This document shows positions 1 to 5,414 of a DNA stretch of 7,309 bases, piece after piece. The notes beneath the pieces are model-generated. The model did no database searches, was not told where the DNA came from, and saw nothing but the letters and a program-made list of their open reading frames with translations. Each line of letters opens with the position of its first letter. Within the stretch, counting starts at the first letter, position 1. The stretch comes from Flavobacteriales bacterium UBA2619 (GTDB lineage: Bacteria > Bacteroidota > Bacteroidia > Flavobacteriales_D > Sanyastnellaceae): NCBI GenBank assembly GCA_002339135.1, contig DDJR01000055.1:1-7309 (forward strand), written 5' to 3'. A program made the translations under genes and the position numbers.

Positions 1-221
1 AATTCAAGATTTGTAAAGGAATTTCCAGAAACCAACTCCTCGGTTAAGCTTCCTGTTTGATCTTGATTAACTTGAAGAACCTGAGCTTCAGCTGCAGCTG
101 CAGCTTCTGCCTCAGCCAGTTCCATTTGTGCTAATTCCTCCTCGGTAGGTGCTGTGTACCAGTTGTACCCCATTAAAAGGGTGAACATGAGTACAAACCC
201 GATAATTGTGTTTTTATCCAT
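1..221 (-). CDS. yidC: YidC membrane protein insertase, N-terminal part (cut by window edge)
   Basis: Only the first 73 codons are visible; the gene runs off the left edge. YidC/Oxa1 insertases place proteins into the inner membrane, alone or with the Sec translocon. The visible part starts MDKNTIIGFVLM, the usual opening of Bacteroidota YidC. A single membrane anchor lies at about residues 5-22 and ends in GYNWYTAPTEEE, followed by an acidic, alanine-rich linker (about residues 27-48, including a run of five alanines) that leads to the periplasmic domain, which is outside the window. The ATG at 219-221 puts the anchor at the very N-terminus, as in the family. It follows the KdsC-like gene by 47 bases on the same strand. 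In that gap (222-268) I see no Shine-Dalgarno sequence and no convincing terminator, so readthrough from the upstream operon is possible. The conserved insertase domain is not visible, so the call rests on the N-terminus. Confidence 0.85.
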   Translation of the reverse strand, partial: MDKNTIIGFVLMFTLLMGYNWYTAPTEEELAQMELAEAEAAAAAEAQVLQVNQDQTGSLTEELVSGNSFTNLE

Positions 222-268
222 TGCGGCGCGAAGTTAGTTAAGAGTGCAATTACTTGAGGCGTGACTTA

Positions 269-787
269 TCACCATTTGTGAGCGTTTTCTGAAGACCAAA
301 GTCCTTTTAACCTCATCGCCTGTTCCAATAAATCTCTGACACAACCTTTTCCACCGGGCTTGGGGCTTATGTAGTGAGCAACATTTCGCACTTCTTCTAC
401 AGCATCTTCAGGGCAAGCCGCCAATCCTACTTCTTTCATTGCAACAAGGTCTGGAATGTCATCACCCATGTAAGCGACCTTGTCAAGTGGGATTTGTAGT
501 TTTTCACAAAGCGATTTAAGCGAAACCAATTTGTCTTCACACCCCAGATGGACTTCTTCGACGCCCAATTTATTCAGCCTTGTGGCGACTGACTTTTCAT
601 GACCTCCAGTGAGAAGTGCCAATTTCAAGCCCTGTTTTACCGCCCATTGGATTGCAAAACCATCTCTTGTAGATGCCTGTCTTACTTGACTGCCGTCAGG
701 CATTAAGAGTACAATTCCATCAGTAAACACTCCATCATAGTCAAATGCGAAGAGTTCAATATGGGCTAGTTTAGTTTTGTAGTTCAT
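269..787 (-). CDS. kdsC: KdsC-like HAD phosphatase (3-deoxy-D-manno-octulosonate 8-phosphate phosphatase family)
   Basis: A 172-residue C0-type HAD hydrolase with no cap domain; KdsC proteins are usually about 170-190 residues. Family members remove phosphate from KDO 8-phosphate, the last step before KDO is activated for lipopolysaccharide core synthesis. The HAD motifs are complete: FDYDGVFTDG with nucleophile Asp16 and general acid Asp18; LLTGG at 58-62; Lys86 in CEDK; YMGDDIPD with Asp109, Asp110 and Asp113 for the metal; and the C-terminal GGKGCVRDLLE segment (145-155), which in KdsC tetramers reaches towards the neighbouring active site. Its ATG overlaps the stop of the DUF2520 gene by four bases (ATGA), so its translation is probably coupled. 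No other KDO gene is in the window, so the substrate is taken from the family. A related sugar-acid phosphate such as a nonulosonate 9-phosphate is an alternative. The C-terminal tail after GLW is short and probably unstructured. Confidence 0.88.
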   Translation of the reverse strand: MNYKTKLAHIELFAFDYDGVFTDGIVLLMPDGSQVRQASTRDGFAIQWAVKQGLKLALLTGGHEKSVATRLNKLGVEEVHLGCEDKLVSLKSLCEKLQIPLDKVAYMGDDIPDLVAMKEVGLAACPEDAVEEVRNVAHYISPKPGGKGCVRDLLEQAMRLKGLWSSENAHKW

Positions 788-1581
788 TGTTTATGTGTGT
801 TGTGACTTTCTGAAATATGTTTGCTTACCAGAGTGTAAAATTCGGTCAGTTCTTGAGCGTTCGAAAATGAATTTATTAGATCCAGGTGTGTTTTTTGGCT
901 GCTTTTGTCGCCTCGAATAGCGACTCCCGTCTGTCTTTTGAATGAAGTTCCCGTTGCGGCCCCTTTCAACAAACCCTCGGATATCGTCTGCATTAGGTCT
1001 GTGGAAAGTCCAGATTCTTGAAGTATCTGTTGGGAAAGCGCCAGGCAGTGATTTGCAAAATTGTCGGCAAAAACGGCTGCAAGATGTACTTGAGATCTCA
1101 CCTCAGATGGAGCGTCAAACACACGACCACCCATGCATTTCACGAGTCTGTCAAGGGTCTGCTTTAACGAGTCAGAACTGGCATCGATGCCGAACGCAAC
1201 GCCATTGAGGTTGTCGTTCACTGACTCCGAATTAAAACTCTTAACTGGCCAAACCACGCCGTTTTCTTCTCCCAAGACATTTCTGTCAGTTGCCCCTGAA
1301 GCATGAAATCTTTTCAGGTTGGGCGCGATTCGTCTTGCGGTTTCTGGAATGGCATCGTCTTTGACCAGAACAGCTACTGCGTCCACATTTGTGTTAAAAT
1401 CTTCGATTCGATCGACCACACTTGCATTCTTAAATTCTGCGGCCAATTTTTCAGCTTCAATTCGGTTTCGGTTGTAGATCTCCACGATTTCAACTCCGCC
1501 CAGAGCCATAGCCCTGCTTAAAGCTTGAGCTACTTTTCCTGCACCAACAAGGCTGATTCTGAGCGTTGAGTTGTGATTCAT
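784..1581 (-). CDS. Rossmann-fold protein with DUF2520 domain (putative NAD(P)-dependent oxidoreductase)
   Basis: A 265-residue, two-domain protein. Residues 8-100 form a Rossmann dinucleotide-binding domain: the glycine loop is VGAGKVAQAL (12-21), IYNRNR (35-40) would read the cofactor ribose, and HASGATD (93-99) is the family's equivalent of the strand-5 region. WPVKSF (111-116) matches the [YW]P-x-x-[ST]F motif after it. Residues about 125-255 match DUF2520, with RSQVHLAAVFADNFANH (162-178) and TGVAIRGD (218-225) as its signatures. The fold resembles F420-dependent NADP oxidoreductase and pyrroline-5-carboxylate reductase, but no substrate is established for the family. It overlaps the membrane-protein gene upstream and the phosphatase gene downstream, each by ATGA. 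Neighbouring DUF2520 and KdsC-like genes are, from general knowledge, a recurring Bacteroidota arrangement, which suggests but does not prove a shared pathway. The start is fixed by the overlap and by the usual distance from the ATG to the glycine loop. Confidence 0.87.
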   Translation of the reverse strand: MNHNSTLRISLVGAGKVAQALSRAMALGGVEIVEIYNRNRIEAEKLAAEFKNASVVDRIEDFNTNVDAVAVLVKDDAIPETARRIAPNLKRFHASGATDRNVLGEENGVVWPVKSFNSESVNDNLNGVAFGIDASSDSLKQTLDRLVKCMGGRVFDAPSEVRSQVHLAAVFADNFANHCLALSQQILQESGLSTDLMQTISEGLLKGAATGTSFKRQTGVAIRGDKSSQKTHLDLINSFSNAQELTEFYTLVSKHISESHNTHKQ

Positions 1582-2528
1582 TGTGCAGTGTTTAATTTTT
1601 TCGAGATTCGGATCATGAGACTGATGAGAAACATCAAGCCGCCAAGTAAAATTACGATTGTTAAAGGCAACTTGGTTGCTTGGATTGCAATCATTTGACC
1701 ATCAGCTGACTCTGCCATAATTTCATTTTTAACTTCGCAGGCTATTGACCATGCTTTGCGTGCTTCATGTTCCTTATGCAAGAATGTAAACGCCCTTTCT
1801 CCAACAGTTCCATTCGTCCAAATCGTGTTCGCCATTTTTTCGTCTTCATCTGCAAATGGGACGACTGTCCAAAAATCTTCTAGGTCTGACATAAACTCAA
1901 CCGATGTATAGTGATCTTCTTTACATCTAAAAAGCATGTCGTCCAGTTTAATATGACATCCGGCTCTATAAAGTTTTGGTACGATGTTGAAGTACTCAAC
2001 TTGAATTCCTTCGTCTGTATTTTTTATAAAACTCGCAAAATAGGGTCCCATTGACACCGTGTCTCCCAGCTCTAGAATCACTTCGGGTCGTTGGTTGGAG
2101 TGAGATATGATTTCAGATGTTGTACTTGTAAACGCCCATCCCCAAGCGATGATGGCCAAGCTGAGTCTCATTAAATGACTGAATCTTATCAGAGTTGCTG
2201 AGTAAACAGATGTGAAAAGCAGGCCTGAGAGCAAATATTCATGGGGTTGAATAGGGTGAGTTTCGCTTACGATTGCTAGGCACACAGTCGATGCCAACAA
2301 AGAAATTAATTGGCGTCTGACGATGTGTCTAAACCCTTTCTTTAGATCGACAATCCCCCCTGATATGAGAAGTAGCAATACCCCAATTGAGACTAAAAGT
2401 CGCCCCCCGAAATCCGACAAGTCTGAAAAAACGAGGATTCCAAAAACAACCAGTCCTGCAAACGTTAAGAGCGATTTTTCAAGAAATGTTAAGATTTCAA
2501 GCCAAACCCGTTCACGCCTCCAGTTCAT
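1578..2528 (-). CDS. Unrecognised six-helix membrane protein with a ~150-residue extracytoplasmic domain
   Basis: I do not recognise this 316-residue protein. Hydrophobic segments lie at about 20-36, 44-60, 73-88, 97-114, 121-136 and 288-307. Charges give a consistent topology by the positive-inside rule: basic N-terminus (NWRRERVW), basic loop 62-73 (KKGFRHIVRRQ) and basic C-terminus (RISKKLN) inside; acidic or polar loops outside. This places residues about 137-287 outside the cytoplasmic membrane. That domain opens with ELGDTVSMGPYFASF (153-167), which loosely recalls the 'L-x-x-G-[DE]-[ST]-V-x-[IM]-G-x-Y' opening of extracytoplasmic domains in cytochrome c biogenesis proteins such as CcmF and ResB/CcsB. 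No haem-binding WWD motif or conserved histidine pair is visible, so I do not assign that function. Cys191 and Cys202 lie 11 residues apart in the outer domain and could form a disulfide. It overlaps the exonuclease gene by one base (TAATG) and the DUF2520 gene by four (ATGA), so it is certainly expressed with them. Confidence 0.85.
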   Translation of the reverse strand: MNWRRERVWLEILTFLEKSLLTFAGLVVFGILVFSDLSDFGGRLLVSIGVLLLLISGGIVDLKKGFRHIVRRQLISLLASTVCLAIVSETHPIQPHEYLLSGLLFTSVYSATLIRFSHLMRLSLAIIAWGWAFTSTTSEIISHSNQRPEVILELGDTVSMGPYFASFIKNTDEGIQVEYFNIVPKLYRAGCHIKLDDMLFRCKEDHYTSVEFMSDLEDFWTVVPFADEDEKMANTIWTNGTVGERAFTFLHKEHEARKAWSIACEVKNEIMAESADGQMIAIQATKLPLTIVILLGGLMFLISLMIRISKKLNTAQ

Positions 2529-3079
2529 TAAATTATTTTCATGGGCTTTGCGACCTTAATAAAAAGTTCAGCCATGTTTCGAGCATCCTCAATTGCTCTG
2601 TGTTGTGTGCCATTGAATTCTAGCCCTTCCAATTTCAATGCGTTTTTTAAGCCAATTTGATTTTTCGCTCCTTTGTACTTGCTATAATGACTTTGCATAC
2701 AAGCCCAATATTTAAGCCAGTTCAGTTCCATGTTATGAAGTCTCGCGTCTGCAGCAAACTGCCTCTTGTCGAATTCTCCCCAACTAAGCAGAGCGGTTGG
2801 AGCTGCTTGGGGTGACATCCACTCTTCAAACCTCTGTACAACAACATTAAAGTTGTCAGCAGGGTCTACATCTTCTTGTGTAATGCTTGTGAGTTTCGTA
2901 CAAAACCTGTCAATCTTTGGGTGAACGATGGGCAAGATGAATTCACAAAACTCATCAATAATCTCAAGTTTTTCGTTCACCTTTACTGCACCGATTTCAA
3001 TAATCTCAACCTGCCTTGGTTTAGGGCTCCTCCAGCAAGTCGCCTCTAAATCGTATATGATAAATTGCCTTTTTGACAT
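2528..3079 (-). CDS. DEDDh 3'-5' exonuclease, ERI-1/KapD-like
   Basis: A 183-residue single-domain nuclease of the DnaQ-like DEDDh superfamily, closest by eye to the ERI-1/3'hExo/KapD branch. Using the ATG at 3077-3079, Exo I is FIIYDLEATCW with metal ligands Asp10 and Glu12, followed by VEIIEIGAV. The segment HPKIDRFCTKLTSITQEDVD, about residues 53-72, is the typical '[FL]C-x-x-LTSIT' signature of this branch. Exo II is SWGEFDKRQ with Asp104, and Exo III is QHRAIEDARNMAEL with His160 and Asp165. All catalytic residues are present. ERI-1-type enzymes trim RNA 3' ends, but the bacterial substrate is not known, so DNA or RNA is open. A GTG at 3131-3133 would add 18 residues (VRNHLGKIKTYIYNR) that the family lacks, so I chose the ATG. 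The stop overlaps the next start as TAATG. It appears to be the first gene of the four-gene operon. Confidence 0.88.
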   Translation of the reverse strand: MSKRQFIIYDLEATCWRSPKPRQVEIIEIGAVKVNEKLEIIDEFCEFILPIVHPKIDRFCTKLTSITQEDVDPADNFNVVVQRFEEWMSPQAAPTALLSWGEFDKRQFAADARLHNMELNWLKYWACMQSHYSKYKGAKNQIGLKNALKLEGLEFNGTQHRAIEDARNMAELFIKVAKPMKII

Positions 3080-3086
3080 GCGGTTG

Positions 3087-3094
3087 TAAATGTA
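3087..3094 (-). promoter_or_regulatory. Possible -7 promoter box of the exonuclease operon
   Basis: On the minus strand this reads TACATTTA, one mismatch from the Bacteroidota -7 consensus TAnnTTTG, and its end is seven bases upstream of the exonuclease ATG. The 93-base gap to the biotin carboxylase stop (3080-3172) is large compared with the overlapping genes that follow, so a separate promoter is plausible. I find no TTTG at a proper -33 distance; the nearest TTG is only 14 bases away. I see no other structure in the gap. Weak call. Confidence 0.22.
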
Positions 3095-3172
3095 CGTTTT
3101 TATCTTACCAAGATGGTTTCTTACGCCGGACACTTATGAACGATGCAAACAACTTACTCACGAAAACTCAAT

Positions 3173-4690
3173 TTATCTAACCTCTCGGTTTCTCCAAGTA
3201 GACCTTTCTTCTTTGAAGGCAGATTTTTGTGTCAATTCTCGTTTCTCTTCGGAAATCCTGTCAAATAGCTCGCCCATTAACTTCGCAAAGACATCGTCTC
3301 CAACAGGAAGATCGCGAACAAGTTTCTCAGGTGAAAAATGTTCATTGACAAATCCTGTATCAAAAACCCCAGATCGAAATGCCTTGTGATTTACAGCGAA
3401 TCGTCCGAAATCCAATGTTGTTTTCACTCCCCTAATGTCATAATTGTCTATCGCTAAAATCATCCTTTCGATACAAGCCTCTCGGGTTGCTGCATGCACG
3501 ATGAGTTTTGAAAGCATGGGGTCGTAATGAATGCTTATCTTATCACCCTCAGCAACACCATCATCAACTCTGATTCCAGTGCCTGTAGGTGGTGTGTATT
3601 TCTTTAACACCCCTGTGCCAGGCAAGAACCCAGCTCCAGCGTCTTCAGCGTAAATTCTAAGCTCGATAGAGTGGCCGTTCATCGTTACATCCTCTTGTGA
3701 GATTGTAAGTGGTTTGCCTTCTGCAATCAGTATTTGTTCTTTCACAAGATCAACTCCAGTAATCAATTCAGTGACTGGGTGTTCCACCTGAAGACGGGTG
3801 TTCATTTCTAAGAAGTAAAAATTCCTGTCTTTGTCAACCAAGAATTCCACAGTTCCAGCACCGATATAATCGCAAGCTCTCGCAACTTCTTTCGCGCATT
3901 CTCCCATTTCCTCTCTGAGTTTTTCATCGAGTAGGGCAGAGGGAGCTTCTTCTATTACCTTTTGATGTCTTCTTTGTATGCTGCATTCTCTCTCAAAAAG
4001 ATGAACAACATTTCCATGAGAATCAGCTAAAACCTGTATTTCAATGTGCCTTGGATTTAAGACCAATCTCTCCATAAAAACAGATCCATCGTTAAACGAC
4101 CTTTCTGCTTCTGAGATGGCACGTGCAAGCTCTTCTTTAATGTCTTCTTGCTTAAATACAGAACGCATTCCTTTCCCTCCTCCGCCGGCACTTGCTTTGA
4201 TCATCAAAGGCATGCCGATTTTCTCAGCTTGAATGAGTGCTTCCTGAGGGTCGGAAATTGCGCCGTCGGTTCCTGGCACAAGAGGGATGTTTCTCGCCAT
4301 CACTGCTTTTTTTGCTGCAAGTTTGTCTCCCATGGTCTTAATCGCTTCAGTCATAGGTCCGATAAAAGCAATCCCCGCTTTTTCTACAGCCTCAGCAAAT
4401 TCCGCATTTTCCGAAAGAAATCCATATCCAGGATGTATTCCGTTTGCCCCTGTTTTTATTGCGGCTTCTAAGACACGGTCACCCAAAAGGTAGCTCTCTG
4501 ATGAAGGAGCATTTCCTATTAGAACAGCTTCATCTGCCGCCACAACATGAGGGGCTTCGGAATCTACATCAGAATAGATTGCCACAGTTGCAATCCCCAT
4601 CTCTCGAGCAGTTCTAATAATGCGTACAGCGATTTCGCCTCTATTTGCGATTAAAATCTTTGTGATCGATCTTTTTTTAATTCGGCTCAT
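3173..4690 (-). CDS. accC: Biotin carboxylase subunit of an acyl-CoA (acetyl-/propionyl-CoA) carboxylase, long form
   Basis: 505 residues. Biotin carboxylase uses ATP and bicarbonate to carboxylate biotin on a carrier protein for transfer to an acyl-CoA. The order is: biotin carboxylase N-terminal domain (about 9-119, KILIANRGEIAVRI and GIHPGYGFLSEN), ATP-grasp (about 122-325), and C-terminal domain (about 340-450, HSIELRIYAED). Residues equivalent to the E. coli AccC active site are all present at an offset of about seven: Lys123, Lys165, the AGGGGKGMR loop (168-176), Lys244, Glu282, Glu295, Asn297, Arg299, Glu303 and Arg345. Typical housekeeping AccC is about 450 residues. The extra 50 at the C-terminus (HFSPEKLVRDL to the end) has no biotin attachment motif and resembles the tail of the second Bacteroidota paralogue, which often works with propionyl-CoA-type carboxyltransferases. 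No carrier protein or carboxyltransferase gene lies nearby, so acetyl- versus propionyl-CoA cannot be settled. The start follows the SRP RNA by 54 bases. Confidence 0.93.
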   Translation of the reverse strand: MSRIKKRSITKILIANRGEIAVRIIRTAREMGIATVAIYSDVDSEAPHVVAADEAVLIGNAPSSESYLLGDRVLEAAIKTGANGIHPGYGFLSENAEFAEAVEKAGIAFIGPMTEAIKTMGDKLAAKKAVMARNIPLVPGTDGAISDPQEALIQAEKIGMPLMIKASAGGGGKGMRSVFKQEDIKEELARAISEAERSFNDGSVFMERLVLNPRHIEIQVLADSHGNVVHLFERECSIQRRHQKVIEEAPSALLDEKLREEMGECAKEVARACDYIGAGTVEFLVDKDRNFYFLEMNTRLQVEHPVTELITGVDLVKEQILIAEGKPLTISQEDVTMNGHSIELRIYAEDAGAGFLPGTGVLKKYTPPTGTGIRVDDGVAEGDKISIHYDPMLSKLIVHAATREACIERMILAIDNYDIRGVKTTLDFGRFAVNHKAFRSGVFDTGFVNEHFSPEKLVRDLPVGDDVFAKLMGELFDRISEEKRELTQKSAFKEERSTWRNREVR

Positions 4691-4694
4691 CGTT

Positions 4695-4702
4695 CAAATG
4701 TT
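4695..4702 (-). promoter_or_regulatory. Possible -7 box just upstream of the biotin carboxylase ATG
   Basis: The minus strand reads AACATTTG, one mismatch from TAnnTTTG, ending four bases before the ATG at 4690. If used, transcription would begin at or very near the start codon. The surrounding 54-base gap is AT-rich, has no Shine-Dalgarno sequence, and has no clear -33 TTTG. The alternative is readthrough from the SRP RNA promoter. Confidence 0.28.
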
Positions 4703-4738
4703 TCTTAATTCATTTTTTGAATCTAAAAATAAGGCATG

Positions 4739-4752
4739 AAAAAAGGGGCAAG
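4739..4752 (-). terminator. Probable 3' end and terminator of the SRP RNA (stem 3' strand plus six U)
   Basis: On the minus strand the 3' strand of the SRP RNA terminal helix, CTTGCCCC, is followed directly by TTTTTT (4744-4739). The long GC-rich hairpin plus U-run resembles an intrinsic terminator built into the RNA itself. The closing partner strand is about 90 bases away, which is long for a terminator. A shorter local hairpin, GCGAT-AAGA-ATCGC, also sits just before CTTGCCCC and could form first. Confidence 0.4.
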
Positions 4753-4841
4753 CGATTCTTATCGCACCGCTCAACCGCATACCCTTGCTGTCTTCCGACC
4801 CTGGGGGATTAAGCGGGAGCTGGTCGTAAGAGACTTGCCCC
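4745..4841 (-). ncRNA. ffs: Bacterial small signal recognition particle RNA (4.5S-like)
   Basis: A 97-base RNA on the minus strand that pairs with Ffh to carry nascent membrane proteins to the membrane. The diagnostic core is CAGGGTCGGAAGACAGCAAGG (4802-4782), with a GGAA tetraloop at 4796-4793 closed by GTC/GAC and the internal-loop AGCA that binds the Ffh M domain. Going outwards from the core, I can pair CCC with GGG, CCGC (4816-4813) with GCGG (4778-4775), GCTC (4820-4817) with GAGC (4772-4769), ACC with GGT, TCTTA (4831-4827) with TAAGA (4761-4757), and the terminal GGGGCAAG (4841-4834) with CTTGCCCC (4752-4745). The result is one long, imperfect hairpin with no Alu domain, as in most Gram-negative bacteria. 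The ends are inferred from the terminal helix. The 5' end lies six bases past a perfect -7 box, and the 3' end runs into six U. Confidence 0.94.
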
Positions 4842-4843
4842 AG

Positions 4844-4870
4844 GTGCAAAGATAAGGTAGTATCTTGCAC
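4844..4870. promoter_or_regulatory. Palindromic divergent promoter between SRP RNA and the DUF4199 gene
   Basis: The arms GTGCAAAGATA (4844-4854) and TATCTTGCAC (4861-4870) are inverted copies that differ by a single extra A; the spacer is AGGTAG. On the minus strand the left arm reads TATCTTTG (4854-4847), a perfect Bacteroidota -7 box (TAnnTTTG), followed by CACCT and then the first base of the SRP RNA. On the plus strand the right arm reads TATCTTG, lacking one T, followed by CACCC and then the ATG of the DUF4199 gene. The two cores face away from each other. I see no clear TTTG at -33 for either direction. The minus-strand promoter is well supported because it fits the RNA 5' end; the plus-strand one is an inference from symmetry and position. 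Confidence 0.65.
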
Positions 4871-4872
4871 CC

Positions 4873-5409
4873 ATGAGAATAAATCAGTTAGTTTGGCAAC
4901 ATGGTGGTTTGGCAGCTCTTATTGCTATAATAATCAGTCTTGTAGCTTATATCATGGGGGTTGAAATGTTGGTGGGTTGGCAAATCGGCTTAGCACAATC
5001 ACTGCTCATTATCACAACAATGATTGTTGTTAGCAGATCAATTCGACAAGATGAAGATGGGGTTATCGATTTTACTCGACTTTTAATTCACATCATGATT
5101 GCAGTTGGATGTATTCTTGTTTCATCACTTGTTTTCAATCTTGTTCTTTTTAATTTGATTGATCCGGATTTGATTGATATCGTTGCTGACATTACGCTAG
5201 AAAAAGTTGAAGAAATGATAAAATCATTTGGTTTTAAGGGTGATGCTCTTGAAGAAACTCTGGCTGAGACCGAGTTGGGTATTCGCAACGGTTATACATT
5301 GTGGGGTGGATTTCTAGGTCTCATTTACAGTTCTGTTTTTTGGGGTGTTATTGCACTGATTTTTGCAGCTATTTTTAAGCGCAGCCCTGACAATAAGATA
5401 AATTTTTAA
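4873..5409 (+). CDS. DUF4199 family membrane protein
   Basis: 178 residues, matching by eye the DUF4199 family of small Bacteroidota inner-membrane proteins with no assigned role. Four hydrophobic segments are at about 13-30, 36-53, 70-93 and 142-168. An amphipathic, acidic stretch at about 96-138 (DPDLIDIVADITLEKVEEMIKSFGF...) lies between helices 3 and 4. An even number of helices with basic residues in SRSIRQ and FKRSPDNK suggests that both ends are cytoplasmic. The family signature of a short N-terminal polar segment followed directly by helix 1 fixes the start at the first ATG. There is no Shine-Dalgarno sequence, and the probable promoter box ends five bases before this ATG. The stop is five bases before the glycosyltransferase ATG, so the two are one operon. 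DUF4199 next to a DPM1-like GT2 is a common Bacteroidota pairing, which hints at a shared membrane task. Confidence 0.88.
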   Translation: MRINQLVWQHGGLAALIAIIISLVAYIMGVEMLVGWQIGLAQSLLIITTMIVVSRSIRQDEDGVIDFTRLLIHIMIAVGCILVSSLVFNLVLFNLIDPDLIDIVADITLEKVEEMIKSFGFKGDALEETLAETELGIRNGYTLWGGFLGLIYSSVFWGVIALIFAAIFKRSPDNKINF

Positions 5410-5414
5410 GAGAA

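Noticed and set aside
86..112. Repetitive GCAGCT-rich stretch as a regulatory repeat
   Set aside because: It is in frame and encodes the alanine/glutamate-rich linker of YidC, so a coding explanation is enough.
222..268. Promoter for yidC (TAACTTCG on the minus strand, seven bases before the ATG)
   Set aside because: One mismatch at a key T, no -33 partner, and the gap is short enough for simple readthrough from the upstream operon.
942..1208. Plus-strand open frame inside the DUF2520 gene
   Set aside because: Composition and lack of any recognisable motif mark it as a shadow of the conserved minus-strand gene; the same applies to the plus-strand frames at 1303-1521, 2323-2623, 3090-3389, 4044-4493 and 6778-7067, and to the minus-strand frames at 5088-5288, 5535-5786 and 5877-6110.
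1578..2528. Assignment of the membrane protein as CcmF or ResB/CcsB cytochrome c biogenesis factor
   Set aside because: Only a short stretch looks similar; no WWD motif, no conserved histidines, and no cytochrome biogenesis genes nearby.
3080..3133. GTG start that would add 18 residues to the exonuclease
   Set aside because: The added residues match nothing in the family, which begins a few residues before the Exo I motif; the ATG at 3079 fits and has a plausible -7 box upstream.
4745..4841. Structured gap as a riboswitch, T-box or tRNA-like element for a neighbouring gene
   Set aside because: The SRP core motif and the full-length helix explain the structure; no known riboswitch core or CCA/T-loop was seen.
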